64,000 bases of DNA from Enterococcus songbeiensis (GCF_005405265.1 NZ_BJDS01000010.1:49387-113386); one strand, 5' to 3'; shown: positions 1 to 11,477, counted from the stretch's first letter. Numbers and translations: made by a program. The notes: generated from the letters alone by a model not told the origin.

Positions 1-609
1 AACAAAGCCGATCCTCTGTATCTGGATATCTTATCCGAGCAGCTGGTGGCATTTGGCAGCAAGGTGCTTTTAGGACGAGCAAAATTTGTCAAACGTTTAG
101 AGTACTGGGCAAATGAGCTGCATCATAAAATCAGCCATGAAAAAGAGACTCTGACGATCGATTATGTTTCAAGTATTCCATTTCACTCTTCAAATTTGGA
201 AGAAATCCAAGCAGCTTTTACCCAAGAGTTGAAAAAAAGCCGAGAAAAAGAACGGCTGCGTTTATCTACGTTGGCAGGTCCTCATCGGGATGATCTGCAT
301 TTTGCGATTAATGGCAAAGACGTCCAAACCTATGGCTCTCAAGGACAACAGCGAACGACAGCCTTGAGCGTCAAACTGGCAGAAATCGATTTGATGAAGG
401 AGGAGACCGGCGAATATCCAATTCTTTTATTGGACGATGTCATGAGTGAATTGGATGACACACGGCAGCTCCATCTCTTAGAAACCATTGAAGGCAAAGT
501 CCAGACCTTCTTGACTACCACGACGTTGGAACATGTGAAAAATAAAATGACTGTTGAACCGGAAATTTTTTACGTTCAGCAAGGCGAATTAAAAGGAGAA
601 GAAAACTAG
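1..609 (+). CDS. recF: DNA replication/repair protein RecF, 5'-truncated
   Basis: This is the C-terminal 202 codons of RecF; the frame is open from base 1, so the Walker A half lies outside the window. RecF is a cytoplasmic ABC/SMC-like ATPase that helps RecO and RecR load RecA at single-strand gaps. Visible marks are the signature region with AGPHRDDL followed by QGQQRT (about residues 92-115 of the fragment) and the Walker B/D-loop LLLDDVMSELDD (about 141-152). The stop codon abuts the gyrB start, and the gyrB Shine-Dalgarno (AGGAGA) lies inside the last recF codons, so the two are translationally coupled. The recF-gyrB-gyrA order is the usual origin-proximal order in Firmicutes. Confidence 0.96.
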   Translation, partial: NKADPLYLDILSEQLVAFGSKVLLGRAKFVKRLEYWANELHHKISHEKETLTIDYVSSIPFHSSNLEEIQAAFTQELKKSREKERLRLSTLAGPHRDDLHFAINGKDVQTYGSQGQQRTTALSVKLAEIDLMKEETGEYPILLLDDVMSELDDTRQLHLLETIEGKVQTFLTTTTLEHVKNKMTVEPEIFYVQQGELKGEEN

Positions 610-2556
<1,947 letters not shown>

Positions 2557-2562
2557 ATGAAG

Positions 2563-2663
2563 GATGTCAGCTCCACTTGTGTAAGTATTTTGTGGAATGA
2601 TAGACGGCATGAAAATCGGTGGAAATTTAAAAGAAATTTCTTACCTTGACATAAATAAGGAGG
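2563..2663 (+). repeat. Two-hairpin leader repeat, gyrA copy
   Basis: This is one member of a roughly 100-nt family found directly upstream of several genes here (9913, 13001, 50167-50476; partial copy at 45702). It begins GATGTCAG. A first hairpin pairs TCCAC (2572-2576) with GTGGA (2592-2596), a linker reads TGATAGACGGCATGAAAAT, and a second hairpin pairs GAAATTT (2622-2628) with AAATTTC (2634-2640). It ends at the AAGGAGG ribosome binding site of gyrA. Compared with the dnaB and mprF copies the stem sequences differ but the pairing is kept. Its function is unknown. Confidence 0.65.
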
Positions 2664-2669
2664 AAAATC

Positions 2670-5135
2670 GTGAGCGAAGCAAAGAAAAATATCCATGATG
2701 TAAATTTAACCAGCGAAATGAAAGAGTCCTTCATCGACTATGCCATGAGCGTAATTGTTGCTCGGGCCCTTCCAGATGTCCGCGACGGCTTAAAACCGGT
2801 CCATCGGCGAATCCTTTACGGGATGAACGAATTAGGTGTAACACCGGATAAACCCCATAAAAAATCAGCCCGGATTGTCGGAGATGTTATGGGGAAATAC
2901 CATCCCCACGGCGACAGTGCCATCTATGAATCAATGGTGCGGATGGCACAACCCTTTAGTTACCGTTACATGCTAGTAGACGGCCACGGAAATTTCGGCT
3001 CTGTCGATGGTGACGGTGCTGCGGCGATGCGGTATACCGAAGCCCGCATGAGCAAATTAGCGTTAGAGATGTTGCGGGACATCAATAAAAATACTGTAGG
3101 CTTTATCAGCAACTATGATGATACCGAAAGAGAACCAGAAGTTTTACCGGCACGTTTTCCTAACTTGCTGGTAAATGGAACTACCGGGATCGCAGTAGGG
3201 ATGGCGACCAACATTCCTCCACATAACTTGAATGAAGTCATTGCAGCGATTGATTTGTTGATGGAAAACCCAGAAGTGACCAACAGCGAATTGATGGAAG
3301 TTTTACCAGGACCAGATTTTCCAACAGGGGGTCTTGTCATGGGAAAATCCGGCATTCGTCGGGCCTATGAAACTGGAAAAGGATCAATCACGATCCGCGG
3401 TCGGGTAGAAATCACCGAGATGCCTAACGGAAAAGAACGAATTTTGGTGACTGAACTGCCTTACATGGTCAACAAAGCCAAGCTGATTGAACGAATCTCA
3501 GAACTTCATCGCGACAAACGGATCGAAGGAATCACGGATCTACGGGACGAATCTTCTCGGGAAGGCATGCGGATCGTCATTGACGTTCGACGGGATGTCA
3601 GCTCTTCGGTTATTTTGAATAATTTATATAAAATGACGTCATTGCAAACCTCTTTTGGCTTCAATATGTTGGCCATCGAAAAAGGTGTGCCAAAGATTCT
3701 CAGCTTAAAACAAATCTTGGAAAATTATGTCGAACACCAACGGGAAGTTGTGACTCGTCGGACAGAATTTGACAAAAACAAAGCTGAAGCCAGAGCGCAT
3801 ATTTTAGAAGGTTTGCGGATTGCTTTGGATCACATTGATGAAATTATTGCGATTATTCGCGGATCAAAATCAGATGATGTGGCCAAAACCACGATGATGG
3901 ACCGCTTCAAGCTGTCAGATCGACAAGCGCAAGCGATTTTAGACATGCGTTTACGCCGATTGACCGGTTTGGAACGGGAAAAAATCGAAAATGAATACCA
4001 AGATTTACTGACTTTAATTGCTGATTTGAAGGAAATTTTAGCAAATCCAGAACGGGTTTCTGAAATCATCCGAACAGAATTAGGTGAAATTGCCAATCGT
4101 TTCGGAGATAAACGCCGGACGGAATTGTTGGTGGGTGAAGTGTTGAGTTTGGAAGACGAGGACTTGATCGAAGAAGAAGAAATCGTGATTACCTTGACCA
4201 ACAACGGCTACATCAAACGTTTGGCAAAAAGTGAATTTCGCGCGCAACGCCGTGGCGGCCGCGGAATTCAGGGGATGGGCATTCACGATGAAGACTTTGT
4301 GAAGACGCTGGTTTCTTGTTCCACCCATGATACGTTGTTATTCTTTACCAATAAAGGAAAAGTTTATCGGGCGAAGGGCTATGAAATTCCAGAATATGGT
4401 CGGACAGCTAAGGGAATCCCAGTAATCAATCTATTGGGAATCGACTCCAGTGAAAAGATCCAAACGATTATTTCCGTTGACGGTTCACCAAAAGATGGTC
4501 GCTATCTCTTCTTTACGACACTATTGGGTGTAGTTAAGCGGACTTCAGTAACGGCATTTGCCAATATCCGCAGCAATGGACTGATTGCTATCGGATTGAA
4601 GGAAGGCGATGAGTTAGTCAACGTCTTGGAAACAAATGGTGAAAATGTCATTATCATTGGCACGCATAACGGTTATTCCGTTACCTTCAAGGAAGAAGCC
4701 GTCCGAGATATGGGACGGACTGCAGCAGGTGTTCGCGGAATTCGTTTACGTGAAGAGGATTATGTCGTTGGCGCAGCTGTTATTACTCCTGATCGGGAAG
4801 TACTGGTCATTACCGAAAACGGCTATGGCAAACGAACCGGCGGCGATCAATACCCAATCAAAGGTCGGGGAGGCAAAGGGATCAAGACTGCCAATATCAC
4901 GACGAAAAATGGTCCACTGGCTGGTCTGACGACGGTAAACGGAGAAGAAGATATTTTACTGATCACCAATCGTGGTGTAATCATTCGTTTCAATGTTGCG
5001 ACAGTCTCGCAAACCGGACGGGCAACCTTAGGGGTTCGTTTGATGAAGATGGAAGACAATGCCAAGGTAGTTACCATGGCAGCCGTTGATCCAGAAGCGA
5101 TTGAAGAGGAAGCAGAAAGTGTTGACCCAGAATAA
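2670..5135 (+). CDS. gyrA: DNA gyrase subunit A
   Basis: This is the DNA cleavage and rejoining subunit of gyrase, 821 aa. The start is GTG, placed by AAGGAGG seven bases upstream. The catalytic tyrosine is Tyr122 in AMRYTEARM. The quinolone-resistance region reads [11 protein letters not shown] with Ser83 and Glu87, the residues of quinolone-sensitive enzymes. The C-terminal pinwheel carries the GyrA box QRRGGRG that wraps DNA and marks gyrase rather than topoisomerase IV. The tail is acidic, as is common. Two hairpins follow it (5142 and 5209). Confidence 0.98.
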   Translation: MSEAKKNIHDVNLTSEMKESFIDYAMSVIVARALPDVRDGLKPVHRRILYGMNELGVTPDKPHKKSARIVGDVMGKYHPHGDSAIYESMVRMAQPFSYRYMLVDGHGNFGSVDGDGAAAMRYTEARMSKLALEMLRDINKNTVGFISNYDDTEREPEVLPARFPNLLVNGTTGIAVGMATNIPPHNLNEVIAAIDLLMENPEVTNSELMEVLPGPDFPTGGLVMGKSGIRRAYETGKGSITIRGRVEITEMPNGKERILVTELPYMVNKAKLIERISELHRDKRIEGITDLRDESSREGMRIVIDVRRDVSSSVILNNLYKMTSLQTSFGFNMLAIEKGVPKILSLKQILENYVEHQREVVTRRTEFDKNKAEARAHILEGLRIALDHIDEIIAIIRGSKSDDVAKTTMMDRFKLSDRQAQAILDMRLRRLTGLEREKIENEYQDLLTLIADLKEILANPERVSEIIRTELGEIANRFGDKRRTELLVGEVLSLEDEDLIEEEEIVITLTNNGYIKRLAKSEFRAQRRGGRGIQGMGIHDEDFVKTLVSCSTHDTLLFFTNKGKVYRAKGYEIPEYGRTAKGIPVINLLGIDSSEKIQTIISVDGSPKDGRYLFFTTLLGVVKRTSVTAFANIRSNGLIAIGLKEGDELVNVLETNGENVIIIGTHNGYSVTFKEEAVRDMGRTAAGVRGIRLREEDYVVGAAVITPDREVLVITENGYGKRTGGDQYPIKGRGGKGIKTANITTKNGPLAGLTTVNGEEDILLITNRGVIIRFNVATVSQTGRATLGVRLMKMEDNAKVVTMAAVDPEAIEEEAESVDPE

Positions 5136-5141
5136 GAAAGT

Positions 5142-5170
5142 AGACCGCCTAGTTTGTAGGTGGTCTTTTT
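5142..5170 (+). terminator. Rho-independent terminator of gyrA
   Basis: A 10-bp stem pairs AGACCGCCTA with TAGGTGGTCT (one G-T pair) around a GTTTG loop and is followed by six T. It begins 7 nt after the gyrA stop. Confidence 0.9.
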
Positions 5171-5196
5171 TCTAAAGCGAGACGTAAAAAAAGAAA

Positions 5197-5238
5197 TGTG
5201 GATAAATAAAACCGTCAAAAGTTTTCCCCAGTGGATAA
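5197..5238 (-). promoter_or_regulatory. Pair of DnaA-box-like sequences
   Basis: On the minus strand, positions 5197-5205 read TTATCCACA, a perfect DnaA box, and positions 5230-5238 read TTATCCACT, one mismatch from it. They lie 33 bp apart in the gap after gyrA. The second box sits in the loop and right arm of the hairpin at 5209-5251. Whether DnaA binds here is not shown by sequence alone. Confidence 0.45.
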
Positions 5239-5266
5239 CTTTTGACGGTTTCTTTTTATCTTTTTT
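5209..5266 (+). terminator. Second hairpin with T-rich tail after gyrA
   Basis: A 15-bp perfect stem (5209-5223 with 5237-5251) has a 13-nt loop and a T-rich tail to about 5266. It looks like a second intrinsic terminator in tandem with the one at 5142. It overlaps a DnaA-box-like sequence and lies just upstream of a promoter-like TTGACA at 5278. Confidence 0.75.
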
Positions 5267-5277
5267 CACAAATTCGT

Positions 5278-5308
5278 TTGACATTTTGTGCTTTTTTTTC
5301 GTTATAGA
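5278..5308 (+). promoter_or_regulatory. Probable promoter of the 5333 gene
   Basis: TTGACA at 5278-5283 is followed after 18 nt by TTATAG (5302-5307). It lies after two terminators and about 25 nt before the gene's Shine-Dalgarno, so it plausibly makes this gene an independent unit. Confidence 0.5.
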
Positions 5309-5332
5309 GGTAAAGGGATCGGAGGGAAAAAG

Positions 5333-5881
5333 ATGCGTTATTATTTGGATACGAAAATTGAACTCTTGTTTCAAAATGGGCGGGGACAGCTCTTTAAGCA
5401 GGGATTGAACGATGTCATCAAAGGACCAACAGAAGAAGCGCTGCACCGCTGGACTGAACTTTGTCAGCGATTGATGCCGTCAGAATTTGCAGCTGTTGCA
5501 GTTATTGAAACCACACGAAAAATACAAAAACTGGCAAAAGAGGAGGATTATTTAGAAAAAGTGAAGCTGCGAAATTTCAGAAGGGAGGGAGATGCTCGAA
5601 AAAAGCTGTCCTTAACTTTTTTGGATGGCAACAATCGTCCCCACACCTTTATGCCAATTGCCTGTCGAGAGGATCTGACCGAAGCAGAGGTGCGGGAGAT
5701 TATGACAGAGATGACGAAAGTGAAACTTTTTGAAAAAGAAGGCGTTCGTCGGTTTTGCTATATGGAAAGCGCCAAGTATGTGGAGCAAGAAGAACAAATT
5801 CTTTTTGAAATAAAAGATTTGAAAAAAGATTCGACTGAAAAAGGCGTATTTAAAACTAGAGGAGAGAAAAACAGCAGCTAA
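5333..5881 (+). CDS. Hypothetical protein, 182 aa
   Basis: I do not recognise this protein. The start is set by GGAGGG 6 nt upstream of the ATG at 5333; an in-frame ATG at 5288 lies inside the promoter and has no ribosome binding site. The product is soluble, highly charged and rich in Lys, Glu and Arg, with no signal peptide or membrane segment. The N-terminal half begins MRYYLDTKIELLFQNG. The C-terminal third is mostly charged (KDLKKDSTEKG). It has its own promoter-like sequence and sits between gyrA and rpsF. Codon use resembles the neighbours. Confidence that it is a real gene is good; its function is unknown. Confidence 0.75.
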   Translation: MRYYLDTKIELLFQNGRGQLFKQGLNDVIKGPTEEALHRWTELCQRLMPSEFAAVAVIETTRKIQKLAKEEDYLEKVKLRNFRREGDARKKLSLTFLDGNNRPHTFMPIACREDLTEAEVREIMTEMTKVKLFEKEGVRRFCYMESAKYVEQEEQILFEIKDLKKDSTEKGVFKTRGEKNSS

Positions 5882-5941
5882 AAATTCAGAAAAGCCGCAA
5901 TTCTTTTACGAAAAAAGCCTGGAGAATCAGCGATTCTTTGC

Positions 5942-5970
5942 TTGCCTTTTAGGAACTTTTCCTGTATAAT
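5942..5970 (+). promoter_or_regulatory. Promoter of the rpsF-ssb-rpsR operon
   Basis: TTGCCT (5942-5947), a 17-nt spacer and a consensus TATAAT (5965-5970). The leader of about 80 nt before rpsF contains a short hairpin (CTTAG with CTAAG, about 6011-6026). An S6:S18-binding leader is known in this position in many bacteria, but I could not recognise its conserved motif here. Confidence 0.75.
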
Positions 5971-6055
5971 TTGACTTTGTGAGTAGTCTTTTATGACAGC
6001 TCTCCTTGCTCTTAGGGAATTCTAAGGGCCAAAGTCCATAGGGAGGTGAAAATCA

Positions 6056-6355
6056 ATGGAAAACACGAAGTATGAAATCTTATACATCATTCGTCCTAAC
6101 ATTGATGAGGAAGCAAAATCTGCTTTGATCGAACGTTTCGATACAATCTTGAAAGATAACGGAGCTGAAGTTATCGAATCAAAAGATTGGGAAAAACGCC
6201 GTCTAGCGTATGAAATGAATGGATTCCGCGAAGGCATCTATCACATCGTAAAAGTTTCTTCTCCATCAAGTGCAGGTGCAATCAATGAATTTGATCGTCT
6301 TGCAAAAATCAACGACGATATTCTTCGTCACATGATTGTTAAAGAAGAAGAATAA
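6056..6355 (+). CDS. rpsF: 30S ribosomal protein S6
   Basis: S6 binds the central domain of 16S rRNA together with S18. The 99-aa length is normal. The sequence starts with the typical [11 protein letters not shown] strand and has the conserved EKRRLAYEM and EGIYHIV segments. The ribosome binding site GGGAGGTG lies 8 nt before the ATG. It is the first gene of a conserved operon with ssb and rpsR, and a perfect parS site lies right after its stop codon. Confidence 0.98.
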   Translation: MENTKYEILYIIRPNIDEEAKSALIERFDTILKDNGAEVIESKDWEKRRLAYEMNGFREGIYHIVKVSSPSSAGAINEFDRLAKINDDILRHMIVKEEE

Positions 6356-6358
6356 AAA

Positions 6359-6374
6359 TGTTTCACGTGAAACA
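6359..6374 (+). promoter_or_regulatory. parS centromere site (ParB/Spo0J binding)
   Basis: A perfect 16-bp palindrome, TGTTTCACGTGAAACA, identical to the parS sequence known from Bacillus. It lies in the 47-nt gap between rpsF and ssb. Such sites cluster around the replication origin and nucleate ParB-CTP clamps and SMC loading. Confidence 0.93.
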
Positions 6375-6402
6375 AATTTTAACGATGAGGAGATGAATCG
6401 AT

Positions 6403-6942
6403 TTGATCAATAATGTCGTATTAGTTGGACGATTGACTAAAGATCCTGATTTACGTTACACTGCTAGCGGATCGGCGGTAGCTACTTTCACACTTGCTGT
6501 AAATCGCAACTTCACAAACCAAAGCGGTGAACGTGAAGCTGATTTTATCAACTGTGTCATTTGGCGCAAACCAGCCGAAACAATGGCGAATTATGCACGC
6601 AAAGGTACTCTGCTGGGAGTTACCGGACGGATTCAAACCCGTTCTTATGAAAACCAACAAGGTCAGCGGGTCTATGTAACGGAAGTTGTTGCTGAAAACT
6701 TTCAATTATTAGAATCACGTTCAGCATCTGAACAACGTCGTACAGATGGTGGCGGGTATTCCAATAATTCTTTCAACAATACCAATACAAGTTCTAACTC
6801 GAACGCTAACTCCAATTCATTTGGTAATCAAAATCAATCATCTCAACCATCAACCGGAATGCCGAATTTCGATCGTGATACTTCTGATCCATTTGGAACA
6901 GATTCTTCGATCGACATTTCAGACGATGATTTACCATTCTAG
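6403..6942 (+). CDS. ssb: Single-stranded DNA-binding protein
   Basis: This is the essential SSB that coats single-stranded DNA at forks. At 179 aa it has an OB fold in the first 105 residues ([33 protein letters not shown]), a Gln/Asn/Ser-rich linker of low complexity (about 110-160), and the acidic tip DISDDDLPF that recruits partner proteins. The start codon is TTG, chosen because GAGGAG precedes it and because homologues begin at this point. It lies between rpsF and rpsR in the standard operon. Confidence 0.97.
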   Translation: MINNVVLVGRLTKDPDLRYTASGSAVATFTLAVNRNFTNQSGEREADFINCVIWRKPAETMANYARKGTLLGVTGRIQTRSYENQQGQRVYVTEVVAENFQLLESRSASEQRRTDGGGYSNNSFNNTNTSSNSNANSNSFGNQNQSSQPSTGMPNFDRDTSDPFGTDSSIDISDDDLPF

Positions 6943-6970
6943 TATTTTTAGTTGATAGGAGGGAAACAGA

Positions 6971-7207
6971 ATGGCACAACAAAGAAGAGGCGGACGTAAA
7001 CGTCGTAAAGTTGATTATCTTGCAGCAAATCATATTGAACACGTAGACTATAAAGATGTTGAATTATTGAAACGTTTTATTTCAGAACGTGGAAAGATTT
7101 TGCCACGCCGTGTAACAGGTACCGGCGCTAAAAACCAACGTAAATTAACTATTGCGATCAAACGCGCACGTATCATGGGCTTACTACCATTTGTAGGCGA
7201 AGAATAA
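6971..7207 (+). CDS. rpsR: 30S ribosomal protein S18
   Basis: S18 pairs with S6 on the small subunit. The 78-aa protein has the basic start [11 protein letters not shown] and the family core [25 protein letters not shown]. The ribosome binding site is TAGGAGGG. It is the last gene of rpsF-ssb-rpsR, with a terminator 10 nt after the stop. Confidence 0.98.
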   Translation: MAQQRRGGRKRRKVDYLAANHIEHVDYKDVELLKRFISERGKILPRRVTGTGAKNQRKLTIAIKRARIMGLLPFVGEE

Positions 7208-7217
7208 TTAGAATTTC

Positions 7218-7260
7218 AAAGATGGAACAAAAGTCAATTGATTTTTGTTTCATCTTTTTT
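7218..7260 (+). terminator. Terminator of the rpsF operon
   Basis: A stem of about 14 bp, AAGATGGAACAAAA with TTTTGTTTCATCTT (one G-T pair), followed by a T run. Confidence 0.85.
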
Positions 7261-7291
7261 ATGTTATTTAAATGATGGGTTTTCGCGAAAA

Positions 7292-7307
7292 TGTTTCACG
7301 TGAAACA
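7292..7307 (+). promoter_or_regulatory. parS centromere site, second copy
   Basis: A second perfect TGTTTCACGTGAAACA, 933 bp from the first, between the rpsR terminator and gdpP and outside any coding sequence. Confidence 0.93.
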
Positions 7308-7379
7308 TCCTAAATCGCATTCACAGGCAAGTTGTGATAAAATAAAAGAGATGAAATGAGTTGTAGTGAGGAGTTATCT

Positions 7380-9332
7380 ATGAAAAAAGAAGTTTTTGGG
7401 AAACTTGCTTTGCTTTGTTGTCTCTTGCAGGTCCTGAGTCTCCTGTTTCTCAATAAATGGCTGGCAGTTGGCATCGTGATTGTTGCCAATCTTTTTCTTT
7501 TTCAAATGCACATTCGTTTGCGCCGATGGCATCAAATCAGTGAGCAGGAGAGTATCCGAATGTCTGCCAGAGTTGCGCAGGAAAACTCCAAATATTTATC
7601 TGAGAAATCACCTTCCTTGATCTTTATCTATGATGAGCATCAGCAGGTAGAATGGATGAACCAAAATGCGCTGCAACTGCTGCACAAGTACAGCAAGTCT
7701 GTTTGGCAGGACTATTTGGTCAATTTGCTGAATCACAATAAGGAACAGGGCTTGCTGCATTTACCAGATGATGTATATACCTATTCCATGGATCGAAAAA
7801 AAGGAATTCTTTTTCTATACAATGTCACGGATCAGGAACGGGCAAAGAAGAAACAATTGGCAATTCGTCCGGGAATCGGAATTATTTCGGTAGATAATTA
7901 TACCGACGTCGTGGATAAAATGGATGATAAGGAAGTTTCTTATTTGAATTCCCTGATTACCACGGTTATTTCTGATTGGATCAACGAATATCAGATTTTT
8001 TATAAACGCCTGAATGCGGAACGTTATTTTTTTGTAGCCCACAATGAAGACATCGATAAAATGGCACAGGATGAATTTTCTTTGATGGAGCGAATCCGCA
8101 AAGCCACGGAAGAACAGGCACCACCATTGACCATCAGTATTGGTGTAGCGTATGGTTCAGAATCGTTGGTGAAAATTGGGGAAGTTGCCCAAAATAATTT
8201 GGATATGGCATTGGTGCGTGGGGGAGATCAAACCGTTCTCAAAGAAGCGTTGGACGAAGCCAAACCGAAATTTTTCGGCGGCAATACTGCCGGCACTGCA
8301 AAGAGAACACGTGTTCGCTCTCGTGCCATGAGTACGGCGCTGAAAAATATTATCAATGAAAACAATGACATCTATATTATGGGTCACCGTTTTCCAGATA
8401 TGGACGCAATCGGTTCGGCTTTTGGGGTTGCTTGTTTGGCGGACTTTCAAGGCAAGACCAATTATATTGTGATTGACGAAAATGAGCTGATTCCTGATGT
8501 GGAACGTTGTCTGGAGGAAATCCATAAACATGAAGAGCTGGAAGCCAAGCTGATTACGGTACAACAGGCGATGGGGCAAATCACCAAGGATAGTTTGCTG
8601 ATTATGGTGGATTACCACAAGCCTTCTCTTTCGATTTCGCAACCTCTTTACGAGCAATTTGAAAAGGTCGTGATTATCGATCATCATCGACGAGGGGATG
8701 AATTTCCGTCGAAACCGTTATTGACCTATATTGAATCTTCCGCATCTTCTGCCTCGGAATTAGTCAGCGAATTGATCCAATACGAGAGCAACAGTCAGAA
8801 GAAACTTGATAAAATAACAGCAACACTCCTGCTTTCAGGAATGATTGTGGACACGAAAAGCTTTGCGGTACGAACCAGCAGCCGAACCTTTGACGTTGCC
8901 AGTTATTTAAAAGACAGCGGAGCAGATGGTGCAATCGTCCAGTACATGTTAAGTACCGATCTAACGTCCTTCTTGGAAATCAGTGAGATGGTGGCAAGCA
9001 GTGAATTTATTACCACCAGTATCGTGGTTGCCTGCGGATCGGAAGAAAAGCTGTACGACAGCGTTACCGCCGCAAAAACAGCAGATACGTTGCTTTCAAT
9101 GAATGGCGTGGAAGCTGCGTTTGTCATCACGAAACGTGAGGACGGCAAAGTGGGAATCAGCGCCCGCAGCAGTGGCAAAGTCAATGTCCAAAAACTTATG
9201 GAAACACTAGGGGGCGGCGGACATTTTACCAACGCAGCGACACAAATTTCCGGAAAAAAGATTAACGAAGTGAAAACAATGTTATATAATGAATTAAAAG
9301 AGTACCAAGTGAAAGAGGGGACCACGGAATGA
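7380..9332 (+). CDS. gdpP: Cyclic-di-AMP phosphodiesterase GdpP
   Basis: A membrane-bound phosphodiesterase that degrades c-di-AMP and so affects osmotic balance and beta-lactam tolerance. The protein is 650 aa: two N-terminal membrane segments (about 5-48), a PAS-like region (about 70-150), a degenerate GGDEF region (about 165-300), then DHH and DHHA1 domains. Catalytic motifs are [29 protein letters not shown] and the C-terminal [10 protein letters not shown]. The start at 7380 is chosen because AGGAG lies 6 nt upstream; an earlier in-frame ATG at 7356 lacks a site. Its last four bases overlap rplI, and this gdpP-rplI-dnaB order is standard. Confidence 0.95.
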   Translation: MKKEVFGKLALLCCLLQVLSLLFLNKWLAVGIVIVANLFLFQMHIRLRRWHQISEQESIRMSARVAQENSKYLSEKSPSLIFIYDEHQQVEWMNQNALQLLHKYSKSVWQDYLVNLLNHNKEQGLLHLPDDVYTYSMDRKKGILFLYNVTDQERAKKKQLAIRPGIGIISVDNYTDVVDKMDDKEVSYLNSLITTVISDWINEYQIFYKRLNAERYFFVAHNEDIDKMAQDEFSLMERIRKATEEQAPPLTISIGVAYGSESLVKIGEVAQNNLDMALVRGGDQTVLKEALDEAKPKFFGGNTAGTAKRTRVRSRAMSTALKNIINENNDIYIMGHRFPDMDAIGSAFGVACLADFQGKTNYIVIDENELIPDVERCLEEIHKHEELEAKLITVQQAMGQITKDSLLIMVDYHKPSLSISQPLYEQFEKVVIIDHHRRGDEFPSKPLLTYIESSASSASELVSELIQYESNSQKKLDKITATLLLSGMIVDTKSFAVRTSSRTFDVASYLKDSGADGAIVQYMLSTDLTSFLEISEMVASSEFITTSIVVACGSEEKLYDSVTAAKTADTLLSMNGVEAAFVITKREDGKVGISARSSGKVNVQKLMETLGGGGHFTNAATQISGKKINEVKTMLYNELKEYQVKEGTTE

Positions 9333-9778
9333 AAGTAATTTTTATTGAAGATGTCAAAGGCAAAGGCAAAAAAGGCGACATCAAAGAAGTACCAACCGGA
9401 TATGCACAAAACTATTTGCTGAAAAATCATCTGGCAAAAGAAGCGACATCGGAAAGTCTTGCGGAAATGAAGGGCAAGAAAAAAGCCCAAGAAAAACATG
9501 AATCAGAAATTTTGGCAGAAGCCAATCAATTGAAGGCCTTTATTGAAAAAGAAGAAACAGTGGTAGAAATCAAAGCAAAGGCAGGAGAAGACGGCCGTCT
9601 CTTTGGCTCGATTCCTTCAAAACAAATCGCAGAAGGTCTGAAAAAGCAATACGATGTCAAAATTGACAAACGTAAACTCGAATTGGCGAATCCCATTCGG
9701 ACACTAGGCTATACAAAAGTTCCAATCAAGCTACATCCTGAAGTATCAGCGACCCTGAAAGTCCATGTGGCAGAATAA
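9329..9778 (+). CDS. rplI: 50S ribosomal protein L9
   Basis: L9 binds 23S rRNA at the base of the L1 stalk. The 149-aa protein has the N-terminal globular domain with the family pattern [23 protein letters not shown], the long connecting helix rich in Lys, Glu and Ala, and the C-terminal domain with DGRLFGSI. It overlaps gdpP by ATGA, so translation is coupled. Confidence 0.97.
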   Translation: MKVIFIEDVKGKGKKGDIKEVPTGYAQNYLLKNHLAKEATSESLAEMKGKKKAQEKHESEILAEANQLKAFIEKEETVVEIKAKAGEDGRLFGSIPSKQIAEGLKKQYDVKIDKRKLELANPIRTLGYTKVPIKLHPEVSATLKVHVAE

Positions 9779-9804
9779 GTAACCAAGTGAAAACAACAGC
9801 TTAC

Positions 9805-9830
9805 AGGCTCAGAAGTTTCCTTCTGGGCCT
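9805..9830 (+). terminator. Hairpin after rplI, possibly a weak terminator
   Basis: An 11-bp stem (AGGCTCAGAAG with CTTCTGGGCCT) and a TTTC loop. The tail is not a clean T run, so termination may be partial. Confidence 0.5.
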
Positions 9831-9833
9831 ATA

Positions 9834-9862
9834 TTGTGCTTTCCTAAAATATCTTGTAGAAT
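9834..9862 (+). promoter_or_regulatory. Probable dnaB promoter
   Basis: TTGTGC (9834-9839), 17-nt spacer, TAGAAT (9857-9862). It would give a leader of about 155 nt that carries the whole repeat element at 9913. Confidence 0.5.
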
Positions 9863-9912
9863 TAGTAGACCGAAATGATTTTAAAAGACTGATTTTTCCT
9901 AGTAACGCAAAC

Positions 9913-10017
9913 CTGCCAGTTCCACTAATGTACAGTGTCTAGTGGAATGGGGATAGGGCATGAGAAACAGACTAAATTTTCTGTAAAGAAAATTTAATAC
10001 TTTAAAACGAATAAGGA
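9913..10017 (+). repeat. Two-hairpin leader repeat, dnaB copy
   Basis: The best-paired member of the family. The first hairpin joins TTCCACTA with TAGTGGAA (8 bp). The linker reads GGGGATAGGGCATGAGAAAC. The second hairpin joins AAATTTTCT with AGAAAATTT (9 bp, loop GTAA). The conserved 3' part ACTTTAAAACGAATAAGGAG includes the dnaB ribosome binding site. Confidence 0.7.
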
Positions 10018-10024
10018 GAACACA

Positions 10025-11386
10025 ATGGTAGAATGGCAAGATCGGATGCCGCCGCAAGACATTGAAGCAGAACAAGCTGTCTTGGGAGCAATTTTTCTTG
10101 AACCAGATGAATTGATCAATGCGATGGAAGTCGTTGAAGCCAAAGACTTCTATCAAAGACGGCATCAAATCATTTTTCAAGGAATGATCAATTTAAGCGA
10201 CCGCAATGAAGCGATCGATGTAGTGACATTAAAGGCGGAAGTCGAAAAAAGCAATGCGCTGGAGGATATCGGTGGTGTCAGTTATTTGGTGGAGTTGAGC
10301 CAGACAACGCCTTACGCCGGCAGTATCGGCTTTTATGCGAAAATTGTCAGCGACAAGGCACTTTTGCGTAATCTGATCCAAGCAGCCAATCAAATCGTTA
10401 CAGAAGGCTTTGAACAAAGCGGTGATATTTCCGCTATCGTTGAAAATGCAGAGAAACGGATTTTAGAGGTTTCCGAGCGCCGCAACAGCAATGGGTTCCA
10501 AATGATTGCAGATGTACTGACACAAGCCATCGAAAACATCGATCAATTGGCGCAAAATAATGAAGAAATCACGGGACTTCCCACCGGCTACCCAGCATTA
10601 GATAAAATGACAGCAGGATTGCAGGAAGAAGAATTGATTATCCTTGCTGCCCGACCAGCTGTCGGAAAAACAGCTTTTGCTTTGAATATTGCGCAAAATA
10701 TCGGTACAAAAACCGATCGTTCCGTGGCTATTTTTAGTTTGGAAATGGGGGCAGAGTCCTTGGTACGGCGGATGCTTTGTGCGGAAGGATCGATTGAAGC
10801 CAGCCATTTGCGTACTGGACAATTGACGGAAGAAGAATGGCGTAATTTGATTATTGCCATGGGAAGTTTATCCAAGGCCAATATTTATATCGATGATACT
10901 CCCGGAATCAAAATCTCGGAGATTCGTGCCCGTTGTCGCCGATTAGCCCAAGAAAAGAAAAATCTTGGACTGATTTTAATCGATTATTTGCAGTTGATTG
11001 AAGGAACGGGTCGGGAAAACCGCCAACAAGAAGTTTCCGAAATTTCCCGGCAACTAAAAAAATTAGCCAAAGAATTAAAAGTACCTGTCATCGCCTTGTC
11101 CCAGCTTTCACGGGGTGTGGAGCAACGGCAGGACAAACGCCCCGTGTTGAGTGATATCCGTGAATCCGGATCAATCGAGCAGGATGCGGATATCGTTGCC
11201 TTTTTGTATCGGGAGGATTACTACCAACGAGACGGGGAAGAGGACGCCCCTGAAGAAGCCCACAACGACAATATCGTTGAAGTCATCATTGAAAAAAACC
11301 GGAGCGGGGCACGGGGGACGGTAGAATTGTTATTTATCAAGGAGTACAACAAATTCTCCTCCTTGTCACCAAGAGAAGAATTTTGA
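10025..11386 (+). CDS. dnaB: Replicative DNA helicase DnaB
   Basis: The hexameric fork helicase, called DnaC in Bacillus subtilis. The 453-aa protein has the N-terminal helical domain (PPQDIEAEQAVLGAIF at its start) and the RecA-like C-terminal domain with Walker A ARPAVGKTAF (about 212-222), Walker B LGLILIDYLQLI (about 317-328) and SRGVEQRQDKRPVLSDIRESGSIEQ near 370, in which Arg and Gln residues sense nucleotide and DNA. The ribosome binding site AAGGAG lies at the end of the leader repeat. Confidence 0.97.
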   Translation: MVEWQDRMPPQDIEAEQAVLGAIFLEPDELINAMEVVEAKDFYQRRHQIIFQGMINLSDRNEAIDVVTLKAEVEKSNALEDIGGVSYLVELSQTTPYAGSIGFYAKIVSDKALLRNLIQAANQIVTEGFEQSGDISAIVENAEKRILEVSERRNSNGFQMIADVLTQAIENIDQLAQNNEEITGLPTGYPALDKMTAGLQEEELIILAARPAVGKTAFALNIAQNIGTKTDRSVAIFSLEMGAESLVRRMLCAEGSIEASHLRTGQLTEEEWRNLIIAMGSLSKANIYIDDTPGIKISEIRARCRRLAQEKKNLGLILIDYLQLIEGTGRENRQQEVSEISRQLKKLAKELKVPVIALSQLSRGVEQRQDKRPVLSDIRESGSIEQDADIVAFLYREDYYQRDGEEDAPEEAHNDNIVEVIIEKNRSGARGTVELLFIKEYNKFSSLSPREEF

Positions 11387-11389
11387 GCC

Positions 11390-11422
11390 AAAAGCAGAAG
11401 GTTGCGGCCTTCTGCTTTTTTT
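11390..11422 (+). terminator. Terminator of dnaB
   Basis: A 12-bp perfect stem, AAAAGCAGAAGG with CCTTCTGCTTTT, loop TTGCGG, then a T run; it starts 3 nt after the stop codon. Confidence 0.9.
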
Positions 11423-11477
11423 CTGCAATTTTTTTGATTATTCATGAAAAAAAGGTTTTTTTGACTCAATCCAAAAT

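Noticed and set aside
2916..2936. Possible fluoroquinolone-resistant GyrA
   Set aside because: The resistance-determining residues are Ser83 and Glu87, as in sensitive enzymes.
4847..5446. Open frame of 199 codons on the minus strand across the end of gyrA
   Set aside because: It overlaps gyrA, two terminators and the next gene, has no ribosome binding site and shows no protein-like pattern.
5971..6055. S6:S18 autoregulatory leader before rpsF
   Set aside because: A pairing GACTTTG/CAAAGTC exists, but its left arm coincides with the expected transcription start, and the conserved motif could not be recognised.
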